Position numbers and translations under genes: made by a program. Shown here piece by piece: positions 7,256 through 16,992 of a stretch of 64,000 bases of DNA. How positions within the stretch are numbered: the stretch's first letter is position 1; each line of letters begins with the position of its first letter. The DNA is from Pseudomonas brassicacearum (GTDB lineage Bacteria > Pseudomonadota > Gammaproteobacteria > Pseudomonadales > Pseudomonadaceae): contig NZ_MOBJ01000009.1 of NCBI RefSeq assembly GCF_003732225.1, positions 558,001-622,000 of the forward strand. The letters run 5' to 3'. The notes below the pieces were generated by a model that saw only the letters and a list, made by a program, of their open reading frames with translations, was not told the DNA's origin and did not search any database.

Positions 7256-9846
7256 TCGCCCGCGTTTTCCCTTATGCTCACCTGCGTCGGCGCTATGACT
7301 GTTCGCCGCCAGTTGCGCTGCTGCTGGCGACAATGAGCGCCCTGGCGTGGCTGCTGTTTCGCCTGGAGTCACCGAGCTGGCGCGCTGTGCTCGATCAGCC
7401 CAAGCGCTGGTATCCGCAACTGATCAACAAGGCACCGAGCCTGGGCGACCCGCTGCGCTATGCGGTGCAAAGCCTCTGGCTGCTGCTGGTTCGCCCGGCC
7501 AGGCCGCAGGAGTGGAGGTTCGTGACCCCGGCCTGGCTCAAGGCCGTCGGGGCGCTGTACCAGCGGCTGTGGACCCGGATCGGCAAGGCGCTGGAAGAAT
7601 TGCCCGTGCGCGCCGAGGCCAGCCAGCAGATTCGCCAGAGCAGCCATTGGTGGAAGGGGCTGGACCGTCGCAACCAACGGTTGGTCAACCTGGCTGTCGG
7701 TGTCGTCGTTTTCATTTTTACATTGTTGTGCATCACCGAGCCCTTCGGCTACGTCGCCCAACTGGTGTTCGTTTTGCTGCTGTGGGGGCTGGCCATGCTG
7801 GTGCGGCGGGTTCCGGGACGCTTTCCGACGTTGCTGATGGTGGTGTTGTCGACCATCGTCTCGTGCCGTTACCTGTGGTGGCGCTACACCTCGACCCTGA
7901 ACTGGAACCAACCCCTGGACCTGGCTTGCGGGATGATCCTGCTGGTGGCCGAAACGTATTCCTGGGTGGTGCTGATCCTGGGGTATATCCAGACTTGCTG
8001 GCCCTTGGGACGCAAACCGGCGCCGCTGCCGCGCGACACGCGCCTGTGGCCCAGCGTCGACCTGTTGATCCCGACCTACAACGAAGACCTGTCAATCGTA
8101 CGGGGTACCGTGTACGCGGCCATGGGCATCGATTGGCCAGCCGACAAGCTGAACATCTACATTCTCGACGACGGCAGGCGCGAGAGTTTCCGCCAGTTCG
8201 CCGCTGAAGTCGGAGTGGGCTACATCACTCGCAACGACAATCGTCACGCCAAGGCCGGTAACCTCAACCACGCGCTGAAGCAGCTGAACAGCGAACTGGT
8301 CGCCATTTTCGACTGTGACCACATACCTGTGCGCTCATTTTTGCAGATGACCACCGGGGGCTTTTTGCGTGATCCGAAACTGGCGCTGGTGCAGACTCCG
8401 CACCATTTCCTGTCACCGGACCCCTTTGAGCGCAACCTCAATGTGTTCCGCGAGCACCCCAACGAAGGCGAGCTGTTCTACGGGTTGATTCAGGACGGCA
8501 ACGACATGTGGAACGCGGCGTTTTTCTGCGGCTCGTGCGCGGTGCTGCGGCGCACCGCGCTGGACGCGATCGGCGGCTTTGCCGTCGAGACCGTTACCGA
8601 AGATGCCCACACGGCGCTACGCCTGCACCGCAACGGTTGGAACTCGGCCTATATCAAGGTGCCGCAAGCGGCCGGCCTGGCAACCGAGAGCCTGTCAGCG
8701 CACATCGGCCAGCGCATTCGCTGGGCCCGTGGCATGGCGCAGATATTCCGTACCGACAACCCCTTGCTCGGAAAAGGCCTGACCTTCTTCCAGCGCATCT
8801 GCTACGCCAACGCGATGATGCACTTTTTGGCCGGCCTGCCGCGTCTGGTGTTTCTGCTGGCGCCGCTGGCGTTTTTGCTCCTGCATGCCTACATCATCTA
8901 CGCCCCGGCGCTGATGATCCTGCTGTACGTGCTGCCGCATATGATCCATGCAAGCCTCACCAACTCACGGATGCAGGGCGCCTATCGTCGGACGTTCTGG
9001 GGTGAGGTGTACGAGACCGTGCTGGCCTGGTACATCGCGCGTCCCACCACCGTGGCACTGTTCAACCCCAGAAAGGGCAAGTTCAACGTCACCGCCAAGG
9101 GCGGCCTGATGGAGAACAACCAGTTTGACTGGAAAATCGCCCAGCCGTACTTGCTACTGTCGTTGCTGAACATTGCCGGCCTGGGTTTTGCCATTTGGCG
9201 TCTGATCTGCGGACCCAACGACGAGATCGTTACCGTTGTGGTGAGCATTCTCTGGGTGGTCTACAACCTGCTGATCATCGGGGGCGCCATGGCGGTCGCG
9301 GCTGAAGCGCGCCAGGTTCGCCAGACCCACCGTGTACAGGTCAAGTTACCCGCTGCAGTGCGCCTTGAAAGTGGTCACTCATACCCAGGCATGTTGCAGG
9401 ACTATTCCGATGGAGGCGCAGGCATCCAGCTCGACACCTCGCTGTCGCTAGCGGTGGGCGGGAGCATCTCGCTGATGATGCAGCGCGGCACTCGTGAATT
9501 CCTGTTCCCGGGCTACATCTGTCGCAGCCACAAGAACTTCATCGGCATCAGCTTCACCGGCCTCAATGCACAACAGAAAATCGACTTTGTGCAGTGCACG
9601 TTCGCCCGCGCCGACGCCTGGCTCAACTGGGGCGAGAATTTCACCGCGGATCGCCCGCTGCACAGCCTTTTAGACATCGTCAAACTGGGCGGCACCGGTT
9701 ACTACCGCCTCTACGAATACCTGCCTGCCTGGATCCGCCGCATCGCCGGCCCGCCTTTGCGAATGTTGCGCTGGCTGGCCAGTTTCCTGCCGCGCATGCC
9801 AGTAGTTGCCCCAACTCCCAATTCTCGATCAGTGAGCGCACCATGA
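7252..9846 (+). CDS. bcsA: Cellulose synthase catalytic subunit BcsA
   Basis: 864 residues from ATG 7252, close to E. coli BcsA (872). Membrane helices surround a GT2 core with DDG, DCD (Asp354, Asp356), TED (catalytic base Asp451) and QRIRW (487-491). The C-terminal PilZ domain has R690QTHR694 and DYSDGG (from 717), so c-di-GMP should relieve autoinhibition. UDP-glucose is polymerised and the chain is passed to BcsB in the periplasm. ATGA overlaps join it to both bcsQ and bcsB. An alternative start 27 bases upstream lacks support. Confidence 0.97.
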   Translation: MIARVFPYAHLRRRYDCSPPVALLLATMSALAWLLFRLESPSWRAVLDQPKRWYPQLINKAPSLGDPLRYAVQSLWLLLVRPARPQEWRFVTPAWLKAVGALYQRLWTRIGKALEELPVRAEASQQIRQSSHWWKGLDRRNQRLVNLAVGVVVFIFTLLCITEPFGYVAQLVFVLLLWGLAMLVRRVPGRFPTLLMVVLSTIVSCRYLWWRYTSTLNWNQPLDLACGMILLVAETYSWVVLILGYIQTCWPLGRKPAPLPRDTRLWPSVDLLIPTYNEDLSIVRGTVYAAMGIDWPADKLNIYILDDGRRESFRQFAAEVGVGYITRNDNRHAKAGNLNHALKQLNSELVAIFDCDHIPVRSFLQMTTGGFLRDPKLALVQTPHHFLSPDPFERNLNVFREHPNEGELFYGLIQDGNDMWNAAFFCGSCAVLRRTALDAIGGFAVETVTEDAHTALRLHRNGWNSAYIKVPQAAGLATESLSAHIGQRIRWARGMAQIFRTDNPLLGKGLTFFQRICYANAMMHFLAGLPRLVFLLAPLAFLLLHAYIIYAPALMILLYVLPHMIHASLTNSRMQGAYRRTFWGEVYETVLAWYIARPTTVALFNPRKGKFNVTAKGGLMENNQFDWKIAQPYLLLSLLNIAGLGFAIWRLICGPNDEIVTVVVSILWVVYNLLIIGGAMAVAAEARQVRQTHRVQVKLPAAVRLESGHSYPGMLQDYSDGGAGIQLDTSLSLAVGGSISLMMQRGTREFLFPGYICRSHKNFIGISFTGLNAQQKIDFVQCTFARADAWLNWGENFTADRPLHSLLDIVKLGGTGYYRLYEYLPAWIRRIAGPPLRMLRWLASFLPRMPVVAPTPNSRSVSAP

Positions 9847-12134
9847 GCCGCTACTTCAGCAAGTCCCTTGTTGCCAGTCTGGCGCTCCTGGCCGCCGGTT
9901 GCGCCCAGGCCGCCACCGCACTTGCGCCTGTCGCGCCTGTCGCGCCGGCCGCGGTCAGCAACGTACCGAGCTGGAGCACCGCGTACACCTTCGAACAGCT
10001 GGGCCGTCCCGCCGACAGCCTGTTGCTGGGCATCCACAATAGCGACCAGATCGAATTCAGCCTGCGCCGCGATCGCATCGCCAGCGACGCGAAACTGCAA
10101 CTGGAGTACACGCCGTCGCCTTCGCTGCTGCCACAGATCTCGCATTTACGCGTGTATCTCAATGACGTGCTGATGAGCGTTGTGCCAATCGAGAAGGACC
10201 AATTGGGCAAGAGGGTCAACCAATCGGTAGCCCTGGACCCGCGTCTGATTTCGGACTTCAACCGCGTACGCCTGGAGTTCGTTGGCCACTACAGCGATGT
10301 CTGCGAAGATCCGGCCAACAGCACACTATGGTTGAACGTGGGGCGCAGCAGCCAGATCCAGTTGCAGGAGCAGGCACTGACGCTCAAGAACGACCTGGCC
10401 TATTTCCCGATGCCTTTCTTCGACATCCGAGGTCAGGACAAGCCGGTCCTCAATTTGGTCTTCGCCGATGCGCCGACCCTGGGCGAGCAGCGTGCAGCCG
10501 GTATCCTGGCGTCCTATTTCGGCAGCCAGGCCGCTTGGCGAGGTGCGCAGTTCCCCGTTCTGTTCGACCAGCTTCCGTCCGCTGATGAACACCATCGCGC
10601 CAAGTCGGCCATTGTCTTCGCCACCAACAATCATCGCCCATCCTTCCTGGCTGACACAAACAGGTTCCCGGTGGTGGATGCGCCCGTTGTACAGATGATC
10701 GACAACCCGCAGGACCCCTACAGCAAGGTGTTGCTGGTGTTGGGGCGCAACGACGAAGACCTGGCGGTGGCTGCCCGCGCCCTGGCCTTGGGCGCAGGCG
10801 CGTTTCGTGGCTCGAATGTGACCGTCAACAAGGTCGAGCAGCTCAAGCCTCGAGTGCCTTATGACGCGCCGAACTGGATGCGCACGGACCGCTCGGTACG
10901 CTTCGCCGAGTTGATCAAGTACCCCGAGCAGCTTCAGGCCAACGGTCTGCAGCCACGGCCGATCACGGTGGACGTGAACCTGCCGCCTGACTTGTTCGTC
11001 TGGCGTAACCAAGGGATTCCGCTGCAAACCAAGTTCCGTTATACGCCACCGTCGGTCAACGACGAGTCGCGCTTGACCATCAGCCTGAACAACCAGTTCA
11101 TCACCAGCCTGCCGCTGCTAAGCAAGACCGACAGTCGTCTGGAGGAGTTGCGCCTGGCAGTGTTGTCCAACGAGTCGGCGAACCTCAGCGACAAGCTGCT
11201 GGTGCCGGCGCTGAAGATTGGCGACCGTAACACCCTGCGTTTTGACTTCAACTTCGCCAGTACCTATAGCAGTGCCCAGCGCGACCGTTGCCAGACATCG
11301 CTGCCGGTGAATAACCAGGCCGTGATCGATGAAGAGTCGACCATTGACCTGTCCGGCTACTATCACTATATCGCCATGCCCGACCTGCGCGCCTTTGCCC
11401 GAGGCGGTTTTCCATACAGCCGGATGGCTGACCTGTCGGAAACCCTGGTGATGGTCCCGGCCCACAGTCAACCTGTGCAACTGAGCACTCTGTTCGAGAC
11501 CATTGCTGGCATCTCTGCGCGCTCAGGCCTGCCAGCGTTTGGCCTGCGGCTGTCGGACAACTGGGACGACGCGAAGGCAGATGTCGATCTGCTGGTATTC
11601 GGCGCCATGGCCCCGGGCGTGGGCGATGGTGCCGATGCCAATCTGGTGCTGGACAAGACGCGTGCCTGGCTACTCAAACCGTCCAATGAGCAGAACGGAA
11701 AGTCGGCCCGCGTCGGCCAGTTCAGCGATGAACGCGACCTGGGTGCCAACCGTGTCGACGTCAGTGCCCAGGCACCGATCGCCGCCATCGTCGGCTTGCA
11801 GTCGCCGTATCACCCACAGCGCAGCATTGTGGCCTTGCTGGCCAGCGATGACGCCGATTACCAACTGCTGCGCGAGACCTTGGGCGACACTGGAAAATTA
11901 GACGCCGTGACCGGTTCCGTGGCGCTGATCCGCAGCAGTGGCGTAGCCAGCAGTTGGGTAGGCCAGCAGTACTTCGTCGGCCACCTTCCGTGGTGGCTGT
12001 TGCTTTGGTACCAATTGTCCGAGCACCCGATCCTGTTGGCGGCCATGGCCACCATCAGTGTGCTGCTGACGGCCTTCCTGCTGTGGCGTGCACTACGCTG
12101 GGCGGCCCGTCGTCGTCTGGCTGGTCAGGAGTAG
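9843..12134 (+). CDS. bcsB: Cellulose synthase regulatory/periplasmic subunit BcsB
   Basis: 763 residues from ATG 9843 (overlap with the bcsA stop). It has an N-terminal signal peptide ending near CAQA and a Pro-Ala-Val tandem (APVAPVAP) at the mature N terminus. The bulk is periplasmic carbohydrate-binding and flavodoxin-like repeats (for example NVGRSSQIQLQ and LPPDLF). A C-terminal membrane anchor (HPILLAAMATISVLLTAFLL) ends in a basic tail. BcsB anchors to BcsA and guides the glucan across the periplasm. Confidence 0.95.
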   Translation: MSRYFSKSLVASLALLAAGCAQAATALAPVAPVAPAAVSNVPSWSTAYTFEQLGRPADSLLLGIHNSDQIEFSLRRDRIASDAKLQLEYTPSPSLLPQISHLRVYLNDVLMSVVPIEKDQLGKRVNQSVALDPRLISDFNRVRLEFVGHYSDVCEDPANSTLWLNVGRSSQIQLQEQALTLKNDLAYFPMPFFDIRGQDKPVLNLVFADAPTLGEQRAAGILASYFGSQAAWRGAQFPVLFDQLPSADEHHRAKSAIVFATNNHRPSFLADTNRFPVVDAPVVQMIDNPQDPYSKVLLVLGRNDEDLAVAARALALGAGAFRGSNVTVNKVEQLKPRVPYDAPNWMRTDRSVRFAELIKYPEQLQANGLQPRPITVDVNLPPDLFVWRNQGIPLQTKFRYTPPSVNDESRLTISLNNQFITSLPLLSKTDSRLEELRLAVLSNESANLSDKLLVPALKIGDRNTLRFDFNFASTYSSAQRDRCQTSLPVNNQAVIDEESTIDLSGYYHYIAMPDLRAFARGGFPYSRMADLSETLVMVPAHSQPVQLSTLFETIAGISARSGLPAFGLRLSDNWDDAKADVDLLVFGAMAPGVGDGADANLVLDKTRAWLLKPSNEQNGKSARVGQFSDERDLGANRVDVSAQAPIAAIVGLQSPYHPQRSIVALLASDDADYQLLRETLGDTGKLDAVTGSVALIRSSGVASSWVGQQYFVGHLPWWLLLWYQLSEHPILLAAMATISVLLTAFLLWRALRWAARRRLAGQE

Positions 12135-12138
12135 TCGA

Positions 12139-13254
12139 GTGAAAGCCTTCCTTGCGCGGGCTTTGGCCGCGATCATCGTCGCGCCTGGCTTTGCCGGTGC
12201 CGCGGAATGCGCCTGGCCGGCCTGGCAGAATTATCGCCAGGCCATGCTCAGCCCGGACGGACGGGTCATCGATCACTCCTCGGAGCAGTTGATCTCCACG
12301 TCTGAAGGACAGAGCTACGGGCTGTTTTTCGCCCTGCTGGGAAATGACCGTAAAAGCTTCGCCAAGGTGCTGCGCTGGACCCAGGACAACCTGGCTGGCG
12401 GAGACCTTAACCGGCAACTTCCGGCGTGGCAGTGGGGCCGCGACAACGTTGGCCGCTGGCAGGTACTTGATAGCAACAATGCCACCGACGCCGATTTGTG
12501 GATCGCCTATAGCCTGCTGGAAGCCGGGCGTCTGTGGCATCAACCGACTTACCTGGCATTGGGCCGTAACCTGCTTTGGCGCAGTGCTGCGCAAAGCCTG
12601 CGCACGCTACCGGGTTTGGGTCTGATGCTGTTGCCCGGCAACGTCGGGTTCGACAATGCCGAGGGTTGGCGTCTGAATGCCAGCTATCTGCCGCCGCAAT
12701 TGCTGGCGCGCTTCGCCCAGGAAGCACCGATCTGGGCGGAGTTGGCCAGCAACACCGAGCGTCTGCTGATCGAAAGTTCGCCCAAGGGCCTGGCATCCGA
12801 CTGGCAACTCTGGAAAGCCGGTCAGGGTTGGGCCGTGGACAGTCAGAAGGGCGGTGTTGGAAGCTATGATGCCATTCGCGTCTACCTCTGGCTGGGCATG
12901 CTGGACAAAGGTGCGCCGGGGCGCGCCGGGTTGATCGAGCACTTCAAACCGATGCTGGACCTGACGACGCGGCTGGGCCATGTGCCGGAAAAAGTCGACA
13001 TCACCACCGGCCTCGACAGCGGCACCGCCCCGGTCGGCTTCAGTGCCGCATTGCTGCCGTTGCTGGCCGCAAGCCCGGACAGTGCGGGTGCCCTCAAGGC
13101 TGAGCGCCAACGCCTGCAACAACAGCCGCCCTTGGCGGATGCCTATTACAACCAGTCGCTGACGCTGTTCGGGCAGGGCTGGGACCAACAACGTTATCGC
13201 TTCGATAAAAACGGGAACCTCGTGCCAAACTGGACTGCCGCATGCGCAAAATGA
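12139..13254 (+). CDS. bcsZ: Periplasmic endo-1,4-beta-glucanase BcsZ (GH8)
   Basis: 371 residues from GTG 12139, chosen because AGGAG lies seven bases upstream and a signal peptide (LARALAAIIVAPGFAGA) follows directly. Glycoside hydrolase family 8 landmarks are Glu56 in TSEGQSYG (proton donor, E. coli Glu55) and Asp244 in YDAIRVYLWLGM (E. coli Asp243). The enzyme trims nascent cellulose in the periplasm. The stop overlaps the bcsC start. Confidence 0.94.
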   Translation: MKAFLARALAAIIVAPGFAGAAECAWPAWQNYRQAMLSPDGRVIDHSSEQLISTSEGQSYGLFFALLGNDRKSFAKVLRWTQDNLAGGDLNRQLPAWQWGRDNVGRWQVLDSNNATDADLWIAYSLLEAGRLWHQPTYLALGRNLLWRSAAQSLRTLPGLGLMLLPGNVGFDNAEGWRLNASYLPPQLLARFAQEAPIWAELASNTERLLIESSPKGLASDWQLWKAGQGWAVDSQKGGVGSYDAIRVYLWLGMLDKGAPGRAGLIEHFKPMLDLTTRLGHVPEKVDITTGLDSGTAPVGFSAALLPLLAASPDSAGALKAERQRLQQQPPLADAYYNQSLTLFGQGWDQQRYRFDKNGNLVPNWTAACAK

Positions 13255-16200
13255 CCGGTTTTGGGCTGCTGTTGAGCAGCGTTTATGGGGTCGCCCTGGG
13301 TCAGCCTCTCAGTCCGCCCGACCAGCAGCAATGGCTGCTGGAGCAAGTCCGCATTGGTGAGGCTCTGTACCGCGAAGACCTGGTGCATGACTCGTTGGCT
13401 CGTCTGGAGCAGATCGCCCCGGACAATCCGCTGGTGAAAGTCGTTGAAGTCCGCCAGGCACTGCTGCAAAAGAACCAGCCGGAGGCCGAACGCCTGGTCG
13501 CCCAACTGCGCCAGCAGGCGCCAGGCACTGCGGCCCTGCGTCAGGCCGAGAGCTTGCTGAAAATGCACGGCACCGATGGTCAGAGGGCCCTGCAGGAGGC
13601 GCGTTTGCTGGCCGTCGCCGGCCGTTCCGAAGACGCGGTCAAAGCCTATCGGCAATTGTTCGGCGATGACATGCCGGATTTTGCCACGGCTTTGGAGTAT
13701 CTGAACGTGCGTAGCGGCATCAAGGTTGAGCGCCCGGTCGTGATAGAGCAGTTGCGCGAATTGGACCGGCAGTATCCCGGTAATGCCTCGCTGCGCCAGA
13801 CCTTGGTCGGCCTGCTGTTTGCCGAGAAACGTGATCCCGAGGCGCTGGACGTCCTGCATCAATTGGCTGGCGATCCGAACGCAAGCAACAATGCTGCCGA
13901 ACGCGAATACAACTATTGGCTCAAGCAACCGGTAGGGCCCGAAACCGCGCAGGGCTGGCGGACTTTTCTGAAGTTCTATCCTTACGCCAGCCTGCACGCG
14001 GACGCGACCCGACAGTTGCAAGGGCAGGAGCAATACCTGGCTGATCCGGCCTGGCAAGCCGGAGTCAAAGGCAAGGCATTGCTCGAAGCCGGCGACAACG
14101 TCGGCGCTGAAGCCAGTTTGCGTCGGGCGATCAAGGGTTATCCGCAAGACTCCAGCCTGCTCGGTTCGCTGGGTATTTCGCTGATGCGCCAGAACAAGAA
14201 CGAAACGGCCTACAACACGTTCGTCCAGGCCTCGGCCATCGAGCAGGACACCTACTGGATGACCAAGTGGCAGGATCTCAAGGCTGCCAACTACCAGTGG
14301 ATGCTGTTGCAAAAGGGTGATGAAGCCCTTGAGCGAAAGGATTATCCCGCCGCGAAAAAATGGTACCGGCAGGCGGACAAAGCCAGGCCGAACGATCCTG
14401 CGTCGCTGATTGGCCTGTCCTATGTTGCCCGTGGCGAATCCGATGACATCACCGCAGAAGCCCTGTTGGTGCAGGCGCGCAAGCTCGATCCGAGCAACGC
14501 AAGCGTGGTGCGTGCGATGGTCCGCCTGTATCAGTCGCAATCAGCGGAAAAGGCCGAGCACTACCTCGACAGCCTGACGCCCAAGGAGCAGCAGGAGTTC
14601 CAAAGCGTGCGTCGGGGGCTGACGCTGGATCGCCTCAACGCGCAGGCCGATGACGCCACCCGACGCAGCGATTGGGCGCAGGTGACGGTAGCCTTGAGCA
14701 AGGCTCGAGTACTGGACCCGGACAATCCCTGGCTGGTGTACCGCTTGGCCAACGCCCAGCGCGAACTGGGCCTCAATGCCGAGGCCGATCAAAGCTTCCA
14801 CTGGCTGTTACAACGTCAGGGCCAGAACACCGAGGCGCGCTATGCCCATGGGCTGTTTCTGGCCAATGCTGAACGTGACGGCGATGCCATGGGCAGTCTG
14901 CAACAGATTCCCCGTGCCGCCTGGAGCGACAACATGAATGAGCTGTGGGCACGTCTGCAGCGTCGCCAGTTGCTCGCGAAGGCCCGGACACTGCGCGACG
15001 GCGGCCATGAGGCTCAGGCCGAAGCGCTGCTGATGCGCGCGCCGACCACTGATGACTACCTGACCCTGGCCGACTGGGCCCAGCAGCGTGGCGACCTGGC
15101 GCAGGCCGAAAGCCGCTACCGCAAGGTGCTGGCCAGCGCGCCGAAAAATACCGAGGCCCAACTGGGCCTGAGCGAAGTTCTGATCGCCCGCGGTCAGCCG
15201 AACGCCGCCAAGGCCAGCCTTATGGCAGTGACTGCGCCAGTACCGGTCGATGTGTCGTTCCAGCGCCGCTTGGCCAATGCCTGGGCGTCGCTGGGCGACA
15301 AGACGCGTGCGAACGCGCTGTTCGCGCAGTTGCTCAAGACCCCGCAAAGTGATCCGCTGGTCTATCGGGATGCGGCACGTCTGCTGTCCCGAGAAGAACC
15401 GCAGCGGGCTCTGGATGACTATGCGCGCAGCATGGCCGCGGCAAAGATGATCGAGCCGCAACAGGCCGAACCACGTGACAACCGTGCCATGACCTTGGCC
15501 AGCCGTGCCAAGGACAGCGATGGCTGGTTGCAGCGCAGCATCCGCAGCGACGTCGACGAGCTGTACCAAAAGCAGAACCCGACGGTGAACCTGTACCATG
15601 ACCTCGCCTGGCGCACCGACAACAGCTCATCGGGAGTCTCGGACCTGACCACCCAGACCACCATCCTGCGCATTGACGCGCCGGTGGCGCAAGGACAGGG
15701 TTTCGTTCAGGCCGAAGACATCAATCTGGATGTCAGCAGTTTTTCCAGCACCGACCAGTTCGGCTTGTGCGCGGTGGTGCAGGGTGGCTGTGCCACCGCT
15801 TCGCAGAGCGTACGCGGCACCCTGCTGGGCATGGGCTGGCACGATGATCGCTGGGCCTTCGACCTTGGCCATACGCCACAAGAATTCACGGTGTCCAACT
15901 GGGTGGGCGGTGTCACCTACAGCGGTGACTGGAGCAGCGTGGGCTATCGCCTCACGGCATCGCGGCGGCCCCTGACCAACTCACTGGTGTCGTATGCCGG
16001 TGCGGTCGACCCGGTCACCGGAACCCAGTGGGGCGGCGTTACGGCCAACGGTTTCACCCTGGGCCTGAGCCATGACGAAGGCGGCGCCGATGGCGTGTGG
16101 GCAAGCCTGAGCAGTCATTGGTTAATAGGCCAGAACGTTGAGAACAATCAGCGGCGCACAGCCATGGGCGGCTATTACTATCGCCTGGTGGAACGCGCCG

Positions 16201-16718
16201 ACGAACGTCTGCGCACTGGCCTGACCCTGATGTACATGGGCTACGACAAGGACTTAAGCGAACTCACCCTCGGCGAGGGCGGATACTACAGCCCGCAGCA
16301 GTACTACTCGGTCAGCGTGCCGGTGAACTATGCCTGGCGCAACGCTGACTGGTCGGCCTTGCTCGAAAGCTCGGTGGGCTGGTCGTTCGCGAAAATCGAC
16401 GGCTCCGACCTCTACCCTAAAGACAACCGCGAAGCCGACCTGCAAAACCTGCTGGCGCAATCGAATCGGACCCTGGCGGACAGCCCGTCGCTGACCAAGA
16501 GTGGCAGTAGCAGCAACGGCATCAACTTCCGTGTTCAGGGCCTCGTGGAGCGTCGCCTATCCGACAACCTGGTACTGGGGACCGGTATCACCTGGCAACA
16601 CAGCGAAGGCTACGCCCCGAGCCGCGCCTTGCTTTACTTGCGCTACACGTTTGACCCTTGGCAAGGCAACCTGCCGCTACCGGTGCAACCGATCTCGCCT
16701 TATGCGGATATGCGCTAG
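13242..16718 (+). CDS. bcsC: Cellulose synthase outer-membrane export subunit BcsC
   Basis: 1158 residues, the family's usual size. An N-terminal signal peptide is followed by a long series of TPR helices (roughly residues 30-750; for example DPASLIGLSYVARGE and PDNPWLVYRLANAQRELG) and then a C-terminal beta-barrel from about residue 830 rich in aromatic, alternating strands, ending RALLYLRYTFDP. The TPR scaffold spans the periplasm and the barrel secretes the glucan. This is the last gene of the operon; no clear plus-strand terminator follows. Confidence 0.95.
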   Translation: MRKMTGFGLLLSSVYGVALGQPLSPPDQQQWLLEQVRIGEALYREDLVHDSLARLEQIAPDNPLVKVVEVRQALLQKNQPEAERLVAQLRQQAPGTAALRQAESLLKMHGTDGQRALQEARLLAVAGRSEDAVKAYRQLFGDDMPDFATALEYLNVRSGIKVERPVVIEQLRELDRQYPGNASLRQTLVGLLFAEKRDPEALDVLHQLAGDPNASNNAAEREYNYWLKQPVGPETAQGWRTFLKFYPYASLHADATRQLQGQEQYLADPAWQAGVKGKALLEAGDNVGAEASLRRAIKGYPQDSSLLGSLGISLMRQNKNETAYNTFVQASAIEQDTYWMTKWQDLKAANYQWMLLQKGDEALERKDYPAAKKWYRQADKARPNDPASLIGLSYVARGESDDITAEALLVQARKLDPSNASVVRAMVRLYQSQSAEKAEHYLDSLTPKEQQEFQSVRRGLTLDRLNAQADDATRRSDWAQVTVALSKARVLDPDNPWLVYRLANAQRELGLNAEADQSFHWLLQRQGQNTEARYAHGLFLANAERDGDAMGSLQQIPRAAWSDNMNELWARLQRRQLLAKARTLRDGGHEAQAEALLMRAPTTDDYLTLADWAQQRGDLAQAESRYRKVLASAPKNTEAQLGLSEVLIARGQPNAAKASLMAVTAPVPVDVSFQRRLANAWASLGDKTRANALFAQLLKTPQSDPLVYRDAARLLSREEPQRALDDYARSMAAAKMIEPQQAEPRDNRAMTLASRAKDSDGWLQRSIRSDVDELYQKQNPTVNLYHDLAWRTDNSSSGVSDLTTQTTILRIDAPVAQGQGFVQAEDINLDVSSFSSTDQFGLCAVVQGGCATASQSVRGTLLGMGWHDDRWAFDLGHTPQEFTVSNWVGGVTYSGDWSSVGYRLTASRRPLTNSLVSYAGAVDPVTGTQWGGVTANGFTLGLSHDEGGADGVWASLSSHWLIGQNVENNQRRTAMGGYYYRLVERADERLRTGLTLMYMGYDKDLSELTLGEGGYYSPQQYYSVSVPVNYAWRNADWSALLESSVGWSFAKIDGSDLYPKDNREADLQNLLAQSNRTLADSPSLTKSGSSSNGINFRVQGLVERRLSDNLVLGTGITWQHSEGYAPSRALLYLRYTFDPWQGNLPLPVQPISPYADMR

Positions 16719-16764
16719 GTGGAAAAATAACGCTGAAGATTGATTTTTCGCTCTGCGACTTTTC

Positions 16765-16806
16765 ATGGGCGGATACCCGGTGGTGATTGCCGAGAAAGGC
16801 TACGGC
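16765..16806 (+). pseudogene. Inverted fragment of the M20 dipeptidase gene
   Basis: The plus strand reads MGGYPVVIAEKGYG, the sequence that M20 dipeptidases carry right after the LDGGYP where the 1-818 gene leaves the window. It is in the opposite orientation to that gene and is fused at GGCA to the right copy of the M20 upstream spacer. The bases GGCGGATACCC differ from the window's left-edge complement by one base. It is too short to encode anything and looks like a rearrangement scar. Confidence 0.6.
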
Positions 16807-16976
16807 ATTCCTTTGCAGGTAGTAGTTGGTAAGAAATTTCTGATCGATGAGACAGAAACTTTTCCAAACTAACACCATAAGGAAGTGGTACGGGAGATCC
16901 CTGAAGTGGGATCTGTCGCACAGAAATGCAAAAAACGACTCAGAAACGAAAAAGCCCAGGGAAGGATCCCTGGGCT
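16804..16976. repeat. Right copy of ~170-bp direct repeat flanking the cellulose block
   Basis: Same orientation as 827-993. Here it lies just past the stop of the minus-strand PixA-like gene and ends at that gene's terminator. Differences from the left copy (for example GCAGGTAGTAGTTGGTA against GCAAGTAGTTTGTGA) show that the two have diverged. Minus-strand reading includes the fossil AAGGAATGCC ribosome site of the M20 gene without its coding sequence. Confidence 0.9.
16949..16976 (-). terminator. Rho-independent terminator of the PixA-like gene
   Basis: A perfect ten-base stem AGCCCAGGGA / TCCCTGGGCT with loop AGGA, followed on the minus strand by TTTTT. It sits about 17 bases past the stop of the gene at 16993-17517. 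Confidence 0.88.
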
Positions 16977-16992
16977 GTGCGCAGTATTTCAA

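Noticed and set aside
2980..16718. Identity as a wss (acetylated cellulose) operon
   Set aside because: No wssFGHI-like acetylation genes are present and bcsE, F, G, R are of the E. coli type.
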